Source: an uncultured Prevotellaceae bacterium
GTDB taxonomy: Bacteria; Bacteroidota; Bacteroidia; Bacteroidales; Muribaculaceae
Direction: 5' to 3'
NCBI GenBank assembly: GCA_947169265.1
Contig: CAMVPC010000021.1
Location: 1-62,611, forward strand
DNA length: 62,611 nucleotides
The position numbers and the translations under genes were made by a program. The notes beneath the pieces were generated by a model. The model made no database searches. It saw only the letters and a list, made by a program, of their open reading frames with translations, and was not told the DNA's origin. Shown here piece after piece: positions 35,220 to 43,864 of the stretch. Positions within the stretch are counted from its first letter, which is position 1, and every line of letters starts with the position of its first letter.

Positions 35220-35281
35220 ACAAAAAACGTTTTTTTAGTTGTTGAAAAAATTATAAGGTTTACTATAAATCATTGTAGGGG

Positions 35282-35305
35282 GCCCGGCGGCGCGAACCGC
35301 CGGGC
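35282..35305 (-). terminator. GC hairpin between amylase and starch-binding genes
   Basis: GCCCGGCGG (35282-35290) and CCGCCGGGC (35297-35305) form a perfect 9-bp stem with a 6-base loop. The minus-strand downstream sequence is C-rich, not a T-tract, so it may be an attenuator or mRNA stabiliser rather than a full terminator. Confidence 0.6.
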
Positions 35306-35312
35306 GCGAGGG

Positions 35313-38300
35313 TCATTGCATTAATAATAACGAATAAAGGCCTGTCACGTCGGCGCCGCTCACCACACCGTCGCCGTTAACATCGGCGTTGCCCTTGGGT
35401 GTAACGCCGTTGAGCAAAACGTTATAAAGCGTGGTCACGTCGGCACCGCTCACAATACCGTCACCATTGACATCACCCTTAACCTCGGGATTGGGGTTAG
35501 TGGTGATACCGTTGAGGTTATACCAGCCCTTGTTCACAAACTCGAAGTTGGCAGTTTGGTTACTACCGTTACCACCATTGTTGTTAAAGATAATGTGGGT
35601 GGGGATATCGTCGCCCACTTGGCCGCCGTCCCACATCCACATGGCGAGACCGTCGCTCGTGGTACCGATATTGGTACACTTGGCGCCGGGCCACGAGCCG
35701 GCGTAGGTCTTGTTGCCGAGGTCACTGTTCCAAGCATAGCAGTAGATGGGACCGCCCCACTGCTGCGGCGCGATGAAATAAGCGCACAGCTGCTCCACTT
35801 GGCTCGACTTGATTTTATATTCACGACTGAGGGTGTTCACCACTTGGCCGTTCGAGACGACACCGGCACGCACCGTGGTGGTAGTGGTGAGCGACAGCGA
35901 CTTGCTGCCGATAGCCTGCGCGCTGGCCGTGGTAGGCTTCGATCCGTCGGTGGTATAGACGATGACGGCATCGCTCTTCGAGGCCGTGATGGTCACTGTC
36001 ACGCGGTCGGTATAGGTGCCGGCGTCGGGCGTGATGGTGAGCGTGGCGGCATCGGGGTCGGCTTGCACGGTATTGGTCACGGTGTGGTTATACACTCCGT
36101 CGACATAGTAACCGTGGTTGACATAGGTTAGGTCGGCGGTTTGGTCGCCGCCATTATTACTGAAGATGAGTCCCGTGGGCATACCGGCTTCGGTGCCGTC
36201 GTAGGTCCACTTGTAAATCTTGCGCGTGCCGTCGGCGGTCTTGCCCATGAGCGTGGCGTTCACGCCGGGCCACTTGCCGCCGGTATAGTTGGTGGAGCTG
36301 TTCCAGGCCCACACGGTGACGTCGCCGCGCGTGGCGTTGCTCTCGTAGAACACCGAGAGTTCATTCTCGTCCACAATAGGCTCATACACCTCGAGGTCAT
36401 CGATATCGGTATCGTCGCCACCGGTGCCACCACCGGTAATATACTTGGTGTTGGGGTCGCCGGCCTCCTCGTTGCCGTCGTAGGCAAGTTGGGTGGGCGT
36501 GACAGCGCTCGCGCCATAGAGGAACGGTCCGTCCTCGCCTATCTTGCCGGGACCGTTGAGCACATAGATGCGCATATTACCCTTGCCGCTGAACGACTCG
36601 GTGGTGAGCGTGCCGTTAGTCACGGTTATGGTATTGCCGGTAACGCAGTCGGTATAGGTGCCGTTGAGCACGTTATTAAAGGTGGCGCCGGCATTGAGAG
36701 CCACAAGCACATAGCTGTCGACCGAGCCTTCGGTGTAGCGACGCTTGAAAGCGTAGCCGCCGTTGCTCGAGCAGTCGCTCTTGGTGTACTGGCCTTTACG
36801 CAACGCGGGCACCGCGGCGCGAATCTTGTTGAGTCGCTGCAGGTGCTTCACCAGGGGACGGCTCAAGGTAGCCGCCACGTTACCGCTGGCATTGGCCACC
36901 TCGCCAAAGTCGGCGGCGGTTACATCGCCGGTGAGATAACCGCCATAGTAGGCGCGACCGGTGTCGAAGAGCGCCATGTTGGTGCCGTCGTCCATCTTCT
37001 TTCCTTTGCGGAACTCGATTTCACCGCCCTGGAACAGGCAGGGAATACCGCGCATGGTGAACATGATGGAGAGGTTCTCGGCCCACTGGCTGGTGCCACC
37101 TTCAAAGCGGTTGAAGCTGTCGGGGCCGTAGTCGTGGCTCTCGACGTACATCACGTTGTAAGTGGCGTCGTTATACATCTCGTCCTTGTCGAGGACACCC
37201 CACAGGCGGCCGGCGTTCTGGAAGTTCCAGTGGGCAGTGAAATCAATCACGCTCATGCCGCTGGCTTGTGTGTGGTCGGGCGCATGATAGGTATTACCGT
37301 TGAGCTTGGCGTTGTTACTGCGCGGTTGCGCGCTCTCGCTCAAGTTGTTATTGTGCTCGGTGAGGCACAGCTTTTGGTTGTCGAGGGTGGCGGGGTCGGT
37401 CGATTCAAACACGCTCACGCCCTGCCAATAGGCTGCGTTGGTGTTCCACTGGTTGAGCAACGAGGCGTCGCTCTGCCATGTGTAGAAGTAAGGCGAGAGC
37501 GAAGGCTGATTGCGATAAGTGACGTCGCTGAAACGCGCGCACACCTCGGCATACATGAAGAACGGGCACTGGTTCAGTCGCTTGCTCTTGTAGCGTTCGC
37601 CCAGTTCCTTGAAAGCCGGAATGAAGACCTTATTGAAGGTGAGGCGCGAAATATGGCCGCCGGTGTCGATGCGGAAACCGTCCACACCCATCTCGATAAA
37701 CTTGCCGTAGCACTGGATAAGGTAGTCGGTGGTCTCGGGATTCTCTGTGTTGAGGTCCACACAGTCGCCGGCGATTTGCGCCCACCAGCGGTTGGGCTCG
37801 TCCCAGTTGAAGTTGCCGTAGTGGTGCCACAAGTTGTGGGTGTCGTGGTTCACACCGTCGGTATTCTTCATCTTAGTGAGACGGTCGGCATATTGCTCGG
37901 CGCCGGGAAGCTTGAGGTAGTTATCCTTGAGCTTGCCGCCGTCCTTGATGGTGAAAGGAACCATGCACTGGTCGATGTCGCTTTGGGGCTTGGAGTAGTC
38001 GCGCGTGAAAAGTTTGCACAGGTGCTCCTCGCCGAAGTTGCCGGTGTGGTTGATAACAATATCCACGATAATCTTCATGCCATGGGCGTGAACCGCGTCG
38101 ATGAGGTCCTGGAACTTGCAGTCGCCGCTCTCGAAGCGCTGGTCCACTTTGCTGAAGTCATTAGCGTGGTAGCCGTGATAGTCAAAACCCGAGGCGTTTT
38201 GCACAACGGGCGTAATCCAAATAGCTGTAAATCCCAGCGCCTTGATATAGTCGAGGCGCTCGATAAGTCCCTTAAAGTCACCACGCCACTCGGGGTCCTG

Positions 38301-38501
38301 CTTGGCGGCGTCTTTCGCGCCGTCCCAACAATAAGTGTTGTTGCTGCTGTCACCGTCGTAGAAACGCGTGGGCATCACAAAATAGATGGTCTCGTCGCGG
38401 AAATCGGTGCGACCTCCGTTCCAAGTGGTGGCAGCCATAGCAGTCACAGCCATGAACGCCATCACCAATGTGAGGATAAGATAGTTAGCGCATTTTCTCA
38501 T
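35313..38501 (-). CDS. secreted alpha-amylase (GH13) with starch-binding modules and dockerin-like tail
   Basis: Start at ATG 38501, giving 1062 residues with signal peptide MRKCANYLILTLVMAFMAVTA. The GH13 barrel shows DIVINHTG (region I), GFRIDTGG with the nucleophile Asp (region II), FMYAEVCARF with the acid/base Glu (region III) and YVESHDYG (region IV). Downstream come two CBM26-like modules (VWAWNSST...YVNHGYY and CYAWNSD...FVNKGWY) with a chitobiase/Fn3-associated domain between them (VIVYTTDGSKPT). The last ~54 residues hold two calcium-loop repeats, DVNGDGIVSGADV and DVNGDGVVSGADV, a dockerin-like pair. It hydrolyses starch or glycogen outside the cell. It is not in a Sus locus: no SusC/D nearby. 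Confidence 0.92.
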   Translation of the reverse strand: MRKCANYLILTLVMAFMAVTAMAATTWNGGRTDFRDETIYFVMPTRFYDGDSSNNTYCWDGAKDAAKQDPEWRGDFKGLIERLDYIKALGFTAIWITPVVQNASGFDYHGYHANDFSKVDQRFESGDCKFQDLIDAVHAHGMKIIVDIVINHTGNFGEEHLCKLFTRDYSKPQSDIDQCMVPFTIKDGGKLKDNYLKLPGAEQYADRLTKMKNTDGVNHDTHNLWHHYGNFNWDEPNRWWAQIAGDCVDLNTENPETTDYLIQCYGKFIEMGVDGFRIDTGGHISRLTFNKVFIPAFKELGERYKSKRLNQCPFFMYAEVCARFSDVTYRNQPSLSPYFYTWQSDASLLNQWNTNAAYWQGVSVFESTDPATLDNQKLCLTEHNNNLSESAQPRSNNAKLNGNTYHAPDHTQASGMSVIDFTAHWNFQNAGRLWGVLDKDEMYNDATYNVMYVESHDYGPDSFNRFEGGTSQWAENLSIMFTMRGIPCLFQGGEIEFRKGKKMDDGTNMALFDTGRAYYGGYLTGDVTAADFGEVANASGNVAATLSRPLVKHLQRLNKIRAAVPALRKGQYTKSDCSSNGGYAFKRRYTEGSVDSYVLVALNAGATFNNVLNGTYTDCVTGNTITVTNGTLTTESFSGKGNMRIYVLNGPGKIGEDGPFLYGASAVTPTQLAYDGNEEAGDPNTKYITGGGTGGDDTDIDDLEVYEPIVDENELSVFYESNATRGDVTVWAWNSSTNYTGGKWPGVNATLMGKTADGTRKIYKWTYDGTEAGMPTGLIFSNNGGDQTADLTYVNHGYYVDGVYNHTVTNTVQADPDAATLTITPDAGTYTDRVTVTITASKSDAVIVYTTDGSKPTTASAQAIGSKSLSLTTTTTVRAGVVSNGQVVNTLSREYKIKSSQVEQLCAYFIAPQQWGGPIYCYAWNSDLGNKTYAGSWPGAKCTNIGTTSDGLAMWMWDGGQVGDDIPTHIIFNNNGGNGSNQTANFEFVNKGWYNLNGITTNPNPEVKGDVNGDGIVSGADVTTLYNVLLNGVTPKGNADVNGDGVVSGADVTGLYSLLLMQ

Positions 38502-38522
38502 ATCGTAATCACAATTAATTAG

Positions 38523-38530
38523 CAAATTTA
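38523..38530 (-). promoter_or_regulatory. -7 element of the amylase gene
   Basis: TAAATTTG on the minus strand (38530-38523), exact TAnnTTTG, about 21 bases before the ATG at 38501. No consensus -33 element is seen, suggesting activator dependence or a weak promoter. Confidence 0.6.
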
Positions 38531-38646
38531 GTGTTTTTTCGTTACACAATAGCATTTTTAAGCAAAAAGTTGATAAAAAAATCAAGCGCAAACGATTGCA
38601 GGTCTGTAGCGAAAAAGCGGAACCGCGCCAAAGCGTAACGCCACAG

Positions 38647-38678
38647 TTTGGCACTTGCGCGCAAAATGCTTAAATTTG
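38647..38678 (+). promoter_or_regulatory. aroK promoter
   Basis: TTTG (38647-38650), 20-base spacer, TAAATTTG (38671-38678): exact consensus, leaving about 20 bases before the aroK ATG at 38703. Confidence 0.75.
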
Positions 38679-38702
38679 CCCGAAAATAATTAGGTTAAAG
38701 AC

Positions 38703-39257
38703 ATGCGAACCGTATTTTTAGTAGGATTTATGGGCTGTGGAAAGACTACGCTCGGCACCGAGCTGGCACGACAGCTGCAACGCCCTTTCATCGACCTTGA
38801 CGAGATGATTGAGCGCGAACAGGGACGCACAGTGAGGCAGCTCGTGGAGCAACGCGGCGAGGCCGCCTTCCGCGCGCTCGAACAGGAAGCGTTGCGGCGG
38901 GCCGCCACGGCCGGACGTGCCATTGTGGCCTGTGGCGGGGGCACACCATGCGCGGCAGGTGCCATGGAACTGATGAACAGCGCGGGCGTGACTGTGTGGC
39001 TCGACGCCACGGTGGAGCGCATGGCCGAGCGACTCTGCCTGCCCGAACAAAAAGCGAAACGGCCGCTTGTGGCCCATGTGGCCACCGACGCGATGCCGGC
39101 ACTGGTGGCGCGCGGTCTCGCCGAGCGCGAGCCTTTTTACCGACGCGCCGCGTTGCGATTCGACTCGACCCACCTCGAGTCGGCCGAACAAATCGAGGCC
39201 TCGGCACGCTCGCTCGCGGCCCTGCTCGAAGCTTACCGGCTCGACACGGCCAAGTGA
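38703..39257 (+). CDS. aroK: shikimate kinase
   Basis: Phosphorylates shikimate at the 3-hydroxyl in aromatic amino-acid synthesis. The P-loop is GFMGCGKTT (near residue 8-16), the shikimate-binding FIDLDEMIE and RGEAAFRALEQEAL follow, and CGGGTPC supplies the second binding loop. The LID region has PLVAHV. At 184 residues it is full length. Its last 25 bases overlap the 3' end of the convergent NUDIX gene. Confidence 0.95.
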   Translation: MRTVFLVGFMGCGKTTLGTELARQLQRPFIDLDEMIEREQGRTVRQLVEQRGEAAFRALEQEALRRAATAGRAIVACGGGTPCAAGAMELMNSAGVTVWLDATVERMAERLCLPEQKAKRPLVAHVATDAMPALVARGLAEREPFYRRAALRFDSTHLESAEQIEASARSLAALLEAYRLDTAK

Positions 39258-39775
39258 CGCCACAGTGGCGCCGCCATGAGCGCCTGTTTCATCTCGTCGC
39301 GCTCGAGCAACGCGCGCACCTCGTCACGCGAGAGCAACATCACTTCAATATCCTCGCTCGCGTCGAGATTTTGAGCCGCCACGCGTTCCACTCCCAGCGC
39401 AGTAAAGCAATAAGTGAGGTTGTCGCAGATGCTCGGGTTCTGCCCTATCGTCATGACCAGCGACCACTCGCCGCCACCATAGCCCGTTTCCTCGAGCAAC
39501 TCGCGACGGGCCGCCTCGAGCGGCGTCTCGCCCCGCTCCACCACGCCGGCACACAGCTCGGTGAGCACCTCGTCGAAGGCATGACGATACTGGCGGATAA
39601 AGACATACTCGCCGGCGGCAGTGATGGCCAGCACATTAACCCACGCGGGGTACTCCAGCACATAGTGCTCGGGATTGATGCGTCCGTCGGGCAGTTGCAC
39701 CTTGTCGACGCGCGCCGTGAGCCAGGGGCGCTCAATAATGTAGCGGCTCTCGAGAGTGGTCCATTTCTTTATCAT
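39233..39775 (-). CDS. NUDIX hydrolase (ADP-ribose pyrophosphatase-like)
   Basis: A 180-residue NUDIX protein. The NUDIX box is intact: GVVERGETPLEAARRELLEETGY (GX5EX7REUXEEXGU). The upstream VFIRQYRHAFDEVLTELCAG region is typical of ADP-ribose/ADP-sugar pyrophosphatases. It removes or recycles nucleoside-diphosphate compounds; the exact substrate is not fixed by the sequence. The gene overlaps the aroK end by 25 bases and is divergent from dut. Confidence 0.9.
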   Translation of the reverse strand: MIKKWTTLESRYIIERPWLTARVDKVQLPDGRINPEHYVLEYPAWVNVLAITAAGEYVFIRQYRHAFDEVLTELCAGVVERGETPLEAARRELLEETGYGGGEWSLVMTIGQNPSICDNLTYCFTALGVERVAAQNLDASEDIEVMLLSRDEVRALLERDEMKQALMAAPLWRHLAVSSR

Positions 39776-39851
39776 GATAAAAATAAACGGCTTTGTGCTC
39801 CGTTTTATTATAAAGTGCCGCCACGGTTGCGGCCAAATGACGAAAATTTGC

Positions 39852-39859
39852 TAATTTTG
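39852..39859 (+). promoter_or_regulatory. dut promoter, -7 element
   Basis: TAATTTTG, exact TAnnTTTG, about 28 bases before the dut ATG. A GTTG at 39826-39829 is near the -33 position with a slightly long spacer. Confidence 0.6.
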
Positions 39860-39887
39860 CACTTTTGGAACAAAAAAACTGATTTTT

Positions 39888-40331
39888 ATGGAACACGTTC
39901 AAGTTAAAATAGTGAACCGCAGCCACAACGACCTGCCGGCCTACTCCACGCCGCTGAGCGCCGGGATGGACCTGCGCGCCGACCTCGACGCGTCCGTCAC
40001 GCTGCAGCCCCTCGAGCGGAGGCTCATCCCCACCGGCATCTTTATCGAGTTGCCGCCGGGCCACGAATGTCAGGTGAGGCCCCGCAGCGGCCTGGCCCTC
40101 AAGCGCGGGCTCACCGTGCTCAACACGCCGGGCACCATCGACGCCGACTACCGCGGTGAGGTGGGCGTGATAATAATCAACATGGGTAACGAGCCCCAGA
40201 CCATCAATCCCGGCGAGCGCATCGCGCAAATGGTGGTGGCCCGGCACGCCACCGTCGAGTGGGAACTTGTCGAAGCCCTCGACGAGAGCGAGCGCGGCGC
40301 CGGCGGCTTCGGCCACACCGGGGTGAAGTGA
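39888..40331 (+). CDS. dut: dUTP diphosphatase
   Basis: Trimeric dUTPase that keeps uracil out of DNA and supplies dUMP. All five motifs are present: AGMDLRADL (1), RSGLALKRG (2), [15 protein letters not shown] (3), ERIAQMVV (4) and GAGGFGHTG (5). 147 residues, full length. It is followed 22 bases later by the TPR gene and may head a long operon to the flippase. Confidence 0.97.
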   Translation: MEHVQVKIVNRSHNDLPAYSTPLSAGMDLRADLDASVTLQPLERRLIPTGIFIELPPGHECQVRPRSGLALKRGLTVLNTPGTIDADYRGEVGVIIINMGNEPQTINPGERIAQMVVARHATVEWELVEALDESERGAGGFGHTGVK

Positions 40332-40353
40332 GATTATCATTTATAGGTTAAAC

Positions 40354-42096
40354 ATGAGGAATTTACTTTATATAGTGCTTTTTGTGGCGGCATTGCTCTC
40401 GAGTGCCGCGCCACCGCCCCATGCGGCTGCGGGGACCACAAGCGTGAGCGAGGGCGATCGCCGCAAGGCCCAGTATATCTATCTCGAAGCGCAATCGCTC
40501 AAGCAGCGGGGTGAAGCCGACGCTTTCTACGACTTGCTGCGCCACGCCCACTTCCTCGACCCGTCGAACACGGCCATTTCCTATTACTACGGCTACTGCC
40601 TGGCCACGATGGAAAACACGAGCCGAGCGGCCATCGAGCGCGGCCTGGCCCTGATGAAAGAGTATGTCGACGAAAACCCGGGAAGCCAGTATGAGGTCAC
40701 CTTCTACAGCGACGCCAACATGGTGCTCGGGCGCCACGACGAGGCCACCGGCGTGCTCCGCCGCTTGGCTACCCTTAACAACAGCCGCACCGAGACCCTG
40801 GCACGCCTGGCAAGGGCCTACTCGCAAAGCAAGCAGCACGAGCGCGCCATCGCCATCCTCGACACCATCGAGATGCGCCAGGGCAAATCCACCGAAATCA
40901 CTTCGCAAAAAGCCGGCGAATATTTCGAGCTTAACGACACCATAGGAGCCCTCCACGAGGTGCGATCGCTGCTGATGACGGCCCCGCGCAACGTGGCTTA
41001 CAACCTGATGATGAGCTCGGCCTTCGACGCTTTCGGCATGAACGACAGCACTTTCCACTACCTGCAACGTGCCCAGCAACTCGAGCCGGACAACGGCATC
41101 ACCTATCTGTCGATGGCACGTTACTACCACGAGCGGGGCGACACAGCGCGCTTCGACGAGCAAGTGTACCACGCGCTCACCAACCCCAACCTCGACGTGG
41201 ACGATAAAATCGACGTGCTGGCCACCTACACCGGCACACTACTGCGGCAGGGCGACAGCACGCAACGCGTCGACAATCTTTTCAAGGTACTGCTCTCGCA
41301 ACATCCCCACGAGGTGAAAATTCATGGGCTCTACAGCGAATACCTCGCCGCGCGCAAGGACTACCGCGGTGCCGCCGAGCAGTTGCAGTATGCCCTCGAC
41401 ATCGAGCCGTCGAACATCGAAAGCTGGAAACGCATCGTCGTGGCCTACATACTCAACGATGACTACGACAAAGCCATCGAAATGGGGCAACGCGCCCTGG
41501 AATACAACCCCGACGACATGGAGCTATACTCCTACCTGGGACCGTCCTACTACCAAATCAAGGAATATGACAAGTCGATAGAAGTGTACCGCAAAGCGCT
41601 GGCCGTGGCGCCCGCCGACGACCGCGAGACACGCAGCTCGCTCACCGGCGGGCTGGGCGACGTGTATCAGGCCCGCGGCGACAGCGCCCGCGCCGTGGCG
41701 TGCTACGAGGAAGCCCTCACGCTCGACCCGAGCAACACCAGCGTAATGAACAACTATGCCTATTATCTCTCGAACTCGGGCGGCGACCTGGCACGTGCCG
41801 AGCGCATGGCGGCCATCGCCGTCAAGGAAAACCCCGAAAACGGCACGTTCCTCGACACCTACGCGTGGGTATTTTTCCGCAAAGGAGAATATGTGATGGC
41901 GCTGCTCTACATGAAAAAAGCCATTGAATGTACCGACGAGGTCAACTGGGAAGAACTGGGACACTACGGCGACATCTTGTGGTTCAACGACGAGCATGAG
42001 GCCGCGGTGCAGCAGTGGCAGCTCGCGCTCGACATGAAACCCGACGACGAGTTGCTGCAACGCAAAGTGAACAACAAACAGTATTACGAAAAATAA
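40354..42096 (+). CDS. exported tetratricopeptide-repeat protein
   Basis: A 580-residue protein with an N-terminal signal (MRNLLYIVLFVAALLSSA) and at least ten TPR units through its length (for example AIAILDTIEMRQGKS, AAEQLQYALDIEPSNIESW, AIEMGQRALEYNPDD, AVACYEEALTLDPSNTSV). No catalytic domain is visible. In Bacteroidetes this gene commonly lies between dut and the DUF4292 lipoprotein, as here, and a role in envelope assembly is likely. The DUF4292 gene starts 3 bases after its stop. Confidence 0.85.
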   Translation: MRNLLYIVLFVAALLSSAAPPPHAAAGTTSVSEGDRRKAQYIYLEAQSLKQRGEADAFYDLLRHAHFLDPSNTAISYYYGYCLATMENTSRAAIERGLALMKEYVDENPGSQYEVTFYSDANMVLGRHDEATGVLRRLATLNNSRTETLARLARAYSQSKQHERAIAILDTIEMRQGKSTEITSQKAGEYFELNDTIGALHEVRSLLMTAPRNVAYNLMMSSAFDAFGMNDSTFHYLQRAQQLEPDNGITYLSMARYYHERGDTARFDEQVYHALTNPNLDVDDKIDVLATYTGTLLRQGDSTQRVDNLFKVLLSQHPHEVKIHGLYSEYLAARKDYRGAAEQLQYALDIEPSNIESWKRIVVAYILNDDYDKAIEMGQRALEYNPDDMELYSYLGPSYYQIKEYDKSIEVYRKALAVAPADDRETRSSLTGGLGDVYQARGDSARAVACYEEALTLDPSNTSVMNNYAYYLSNSGGDLARAERMAAIAVKENPENGTFLDTYAWVFFRKGEYVMALLYMKKAIECTDEVNWEELGHYGDILWFNDEHEAAVQQWQLALDMKPDDELLQRKVNNKQYYEK

Positions 42097-42099
42097 CCG

Positions 42100-42930
42100 A
42101 TGAAGAAACTTATTTTTTTGGCGATAATAGCGCTTGCGGCCACCGGCTGCAAGACACAAAAAAAAGTCGTCCCCACGGGCAACGCCACGGGTAGCACAGT
42201 AACCACCGCGCAACTCACTCCCACACAGCTGGCCTCACGCCAGTCCACATGGAGCACGCTCCAGTGTGGCGGGCACATCGACTTCACGGGTGGCGGCAAG
42301 TCGCTGGGGTCAAATATGCAAATGCGCATGGAATGCGGCAAGTCCATCTACATCTCCATGCGTCCGGCACTGGGCATCGAGGTGGCCCGCATGGTGATTA
42401 CCGACAGCACCGTGCTCGTCGTTGACAAAATCCATCGGCGCTACATCAAAGAAAATGTGTCGTTGCTCACCGCCGGCATACCTATCACCGTAGCCGCCCT
42501 GCAGGACATCTTCCTGGGACGTGTCCATGTGCTGGGTAGCGGCACTCTCAACGGCTCAAACCTGAGCCACATCACCATCAGCCCGCGCGATGGCGGCAGT
42601 GTAGCCCTGCCGCGCGAGCAATTCAAAGGCTTCGACTACCAGTACCTCCTCGACGAACAGAACCGCGTGACGGCCCTCCAGGTGAGGCCCACCGGCGCGG
42701 CGCGCAACGCCACTTATGCCGTCAATTACCTCGACCAAGCCCTCACCAAGGCCGGTCCCGTGGCCGTGAGCCTCGACATCTCCACCCAAATCAAGGGCAA
42801 CTCGCTCACACTCTCGCTCGACTACGAGAACCTCAAGTGGAACGAGAAGGTGGAAATAAGCAACGAGGACCCCGGCAACTATAAGCGCTACGACGGCAAG
42901 GAACTGCTAAAGCTACTCGGCAATGATTAA
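42100..42930 (+). CDS. DUF4292 lipoprotein
   Basis: A 276-residue lipoprotein: signal MKKLIFLAIIALAATGC with Cys17 as lipid site, then the DUF4292 LolA/LolB-like half-barrel (VDKIHRRYIKENVSLL, ITVAALQDIFLGRV, LEYxLDEQNRVTALQV-type strands). The fold suggests lipid or lipoprotein handling at the outer membrane. It follows the TPR gene by 3 bases and overlaps the next gene by 8 bases, so it is co-translated with both. Confidence 0.85.
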   Translation: MKKLIFLAIIALAATGCKTQKKVVPTGNATGSTVTTAQLTPTQLASRQSTWSTLQCGGHIDFTGGGKSLGSNMQMRMECGKSIYISMRPALGIEVARMVITDSTVLVVDKIHRRYIKENVSLLTAGIPITVAALQDIFLGRVHVLGSGTLNGSNLSHITISPRDGGSVALPREQFKGFDYQYLLDEQNRVTALQVRPTGAARNATYAVNYLDQALTKAGPVAVSLDISTQIKGNSLTLSLDYENLKWNEKVEISNEDPGNYKRYDGKELLKLLGND

Positions 42931-43864
42931 GGTGGAACGATACACGCCTCGGCAGGCCGCGACGTGGGACGACTTCCTCGAGCTCACGGCCACGGCCACG
43001 TTCCTGCACAAGCGTGCCTACATGGACTACCACGCCCACCGCTTCGTGGACTGTTCGTTGCTCGCCCGCGACAACGACCGCCTCGTGGCCGTGCTGCCGG
43101 CGTGCTGCGACGGCACCACGGTGACGAGCCATGCCGGACTTTCTTACGGCGGTTTGCACTGCGACCTGCGCCACACCCACGCCGATACCGTGTTGCACGT
43201 TTTCCGGGCCATGACCGCCTTTCTTGCCGCCGAAGGTTTTGACACACTCGTCTACAAACCGGTGCCCCACATTTACCACCGCTATGTGGCCGACGATGAC
43301 CTTTACGCCATGTACCGCCTGGACGCCACGCTCACGTCAAGTGCCCTCTCGCAAGCCATCGCGCTGAGCGAGCCACTGCCCTTCGACCGCGGCAACAAGT
43401 CGGGGGTGAATCACGCCCTCAAGCAGGGAGTGACGGTGGAACGCGGCGGCGACTTCGGCATCTTTTGGCCCGTGCTCGAGCAAGTGCTCATGGAGCGGCA
43501 CGGCCTCCATCCGGTGCACAGCGTCGACGAGATACGCCTGTTGCACTCCCGCTTTCCCGACCAGATAGAATTGTGGACGGCGCGGCACGAGGGCAACGTG
43601 GTGGCTGGCGTGGTGATGTATTATGCCGCGCGTGTGGCCCACGCGCAGTATATCGCCGCCTCGCCACGCGGCCGCGAACTCAAGGCTTTGCCGTTGCTGT
43701 TCTCACGCCTCATCGCGCAAGCCCGCGAGCGCGGCTTCAGCCACTTCGACTTCGGCGTGTCGACCGAAGACGGCGGGCGTTTCCTCAACGAGGGTCTCAT
43801 GGCGCAAAAAAGCCGCATGGGCGGCCGCGGCGTGCTTTACAACACTTATACCGTGCATTTTTGA
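42923..43864 (+). CDS. GNAT/FemAB-like acetyltransferase
   Basis: A 313-residue cytoplasmic protein. The second half contains a GNAT-like core (LWTARHEGNVVAGVVMYYAARVAHAQYIAASPRGRELKALPLLFSRLIAQARERGFSHFDFG), which resembles FemAB/BioF2 family acyltransferases that modify cell-envelope precursors. The first half (THADTVLHVFRAMTAFLAAEGFDTLVYKPVPHIYH) fits a second GNAT-like domain. It overlaps the DUF4292 gene by 8 bases and abuts the flippase start, suggesting a common role in glycan building. The acceptor is unknown. Confidence 0.75.
   Translation: MIKVERYTPRQAATWDDFLELTATATFLHKRAYMDYHAHRFVDCSLLARDNDRLVAVLPACCDGTTVTSHAGLSYGGLHCDLRHTHADTVLHVFRAMTAFLAAEGFDTLVYKPVPHIYHRYVADDDLYAMYRLDATLTSSALSQAIALSEPLPFDRGNKSGVNHALKQGVTVERGGDFGIFWPVLEQVLMERHGLHPVHSVDEIRLLHSRFPDQIELWTARHEGNVVAGVVMYYAARVAHAQYIAASPRGRELKALPLLFSRLIAQARERGFSHFDFGVSTEDGGRFLNEGLMAQKSRMGGRGVLYNTYTVHF

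Noticed and set aside
35313-38501. Cellulosome component
   Set aside because: The dockerin-like tail is real, but no cohesin or scaffoldin is in the window, so a cellulosome is not claimed.
36141-38522. A 793-codon open frame on the plus strand opposite the amylase gene
   Set aside because: It is a mirror of the GC-rich amylase codons, has no signal, domain or start context, and the minus-strand gene has all GH13 motifs.
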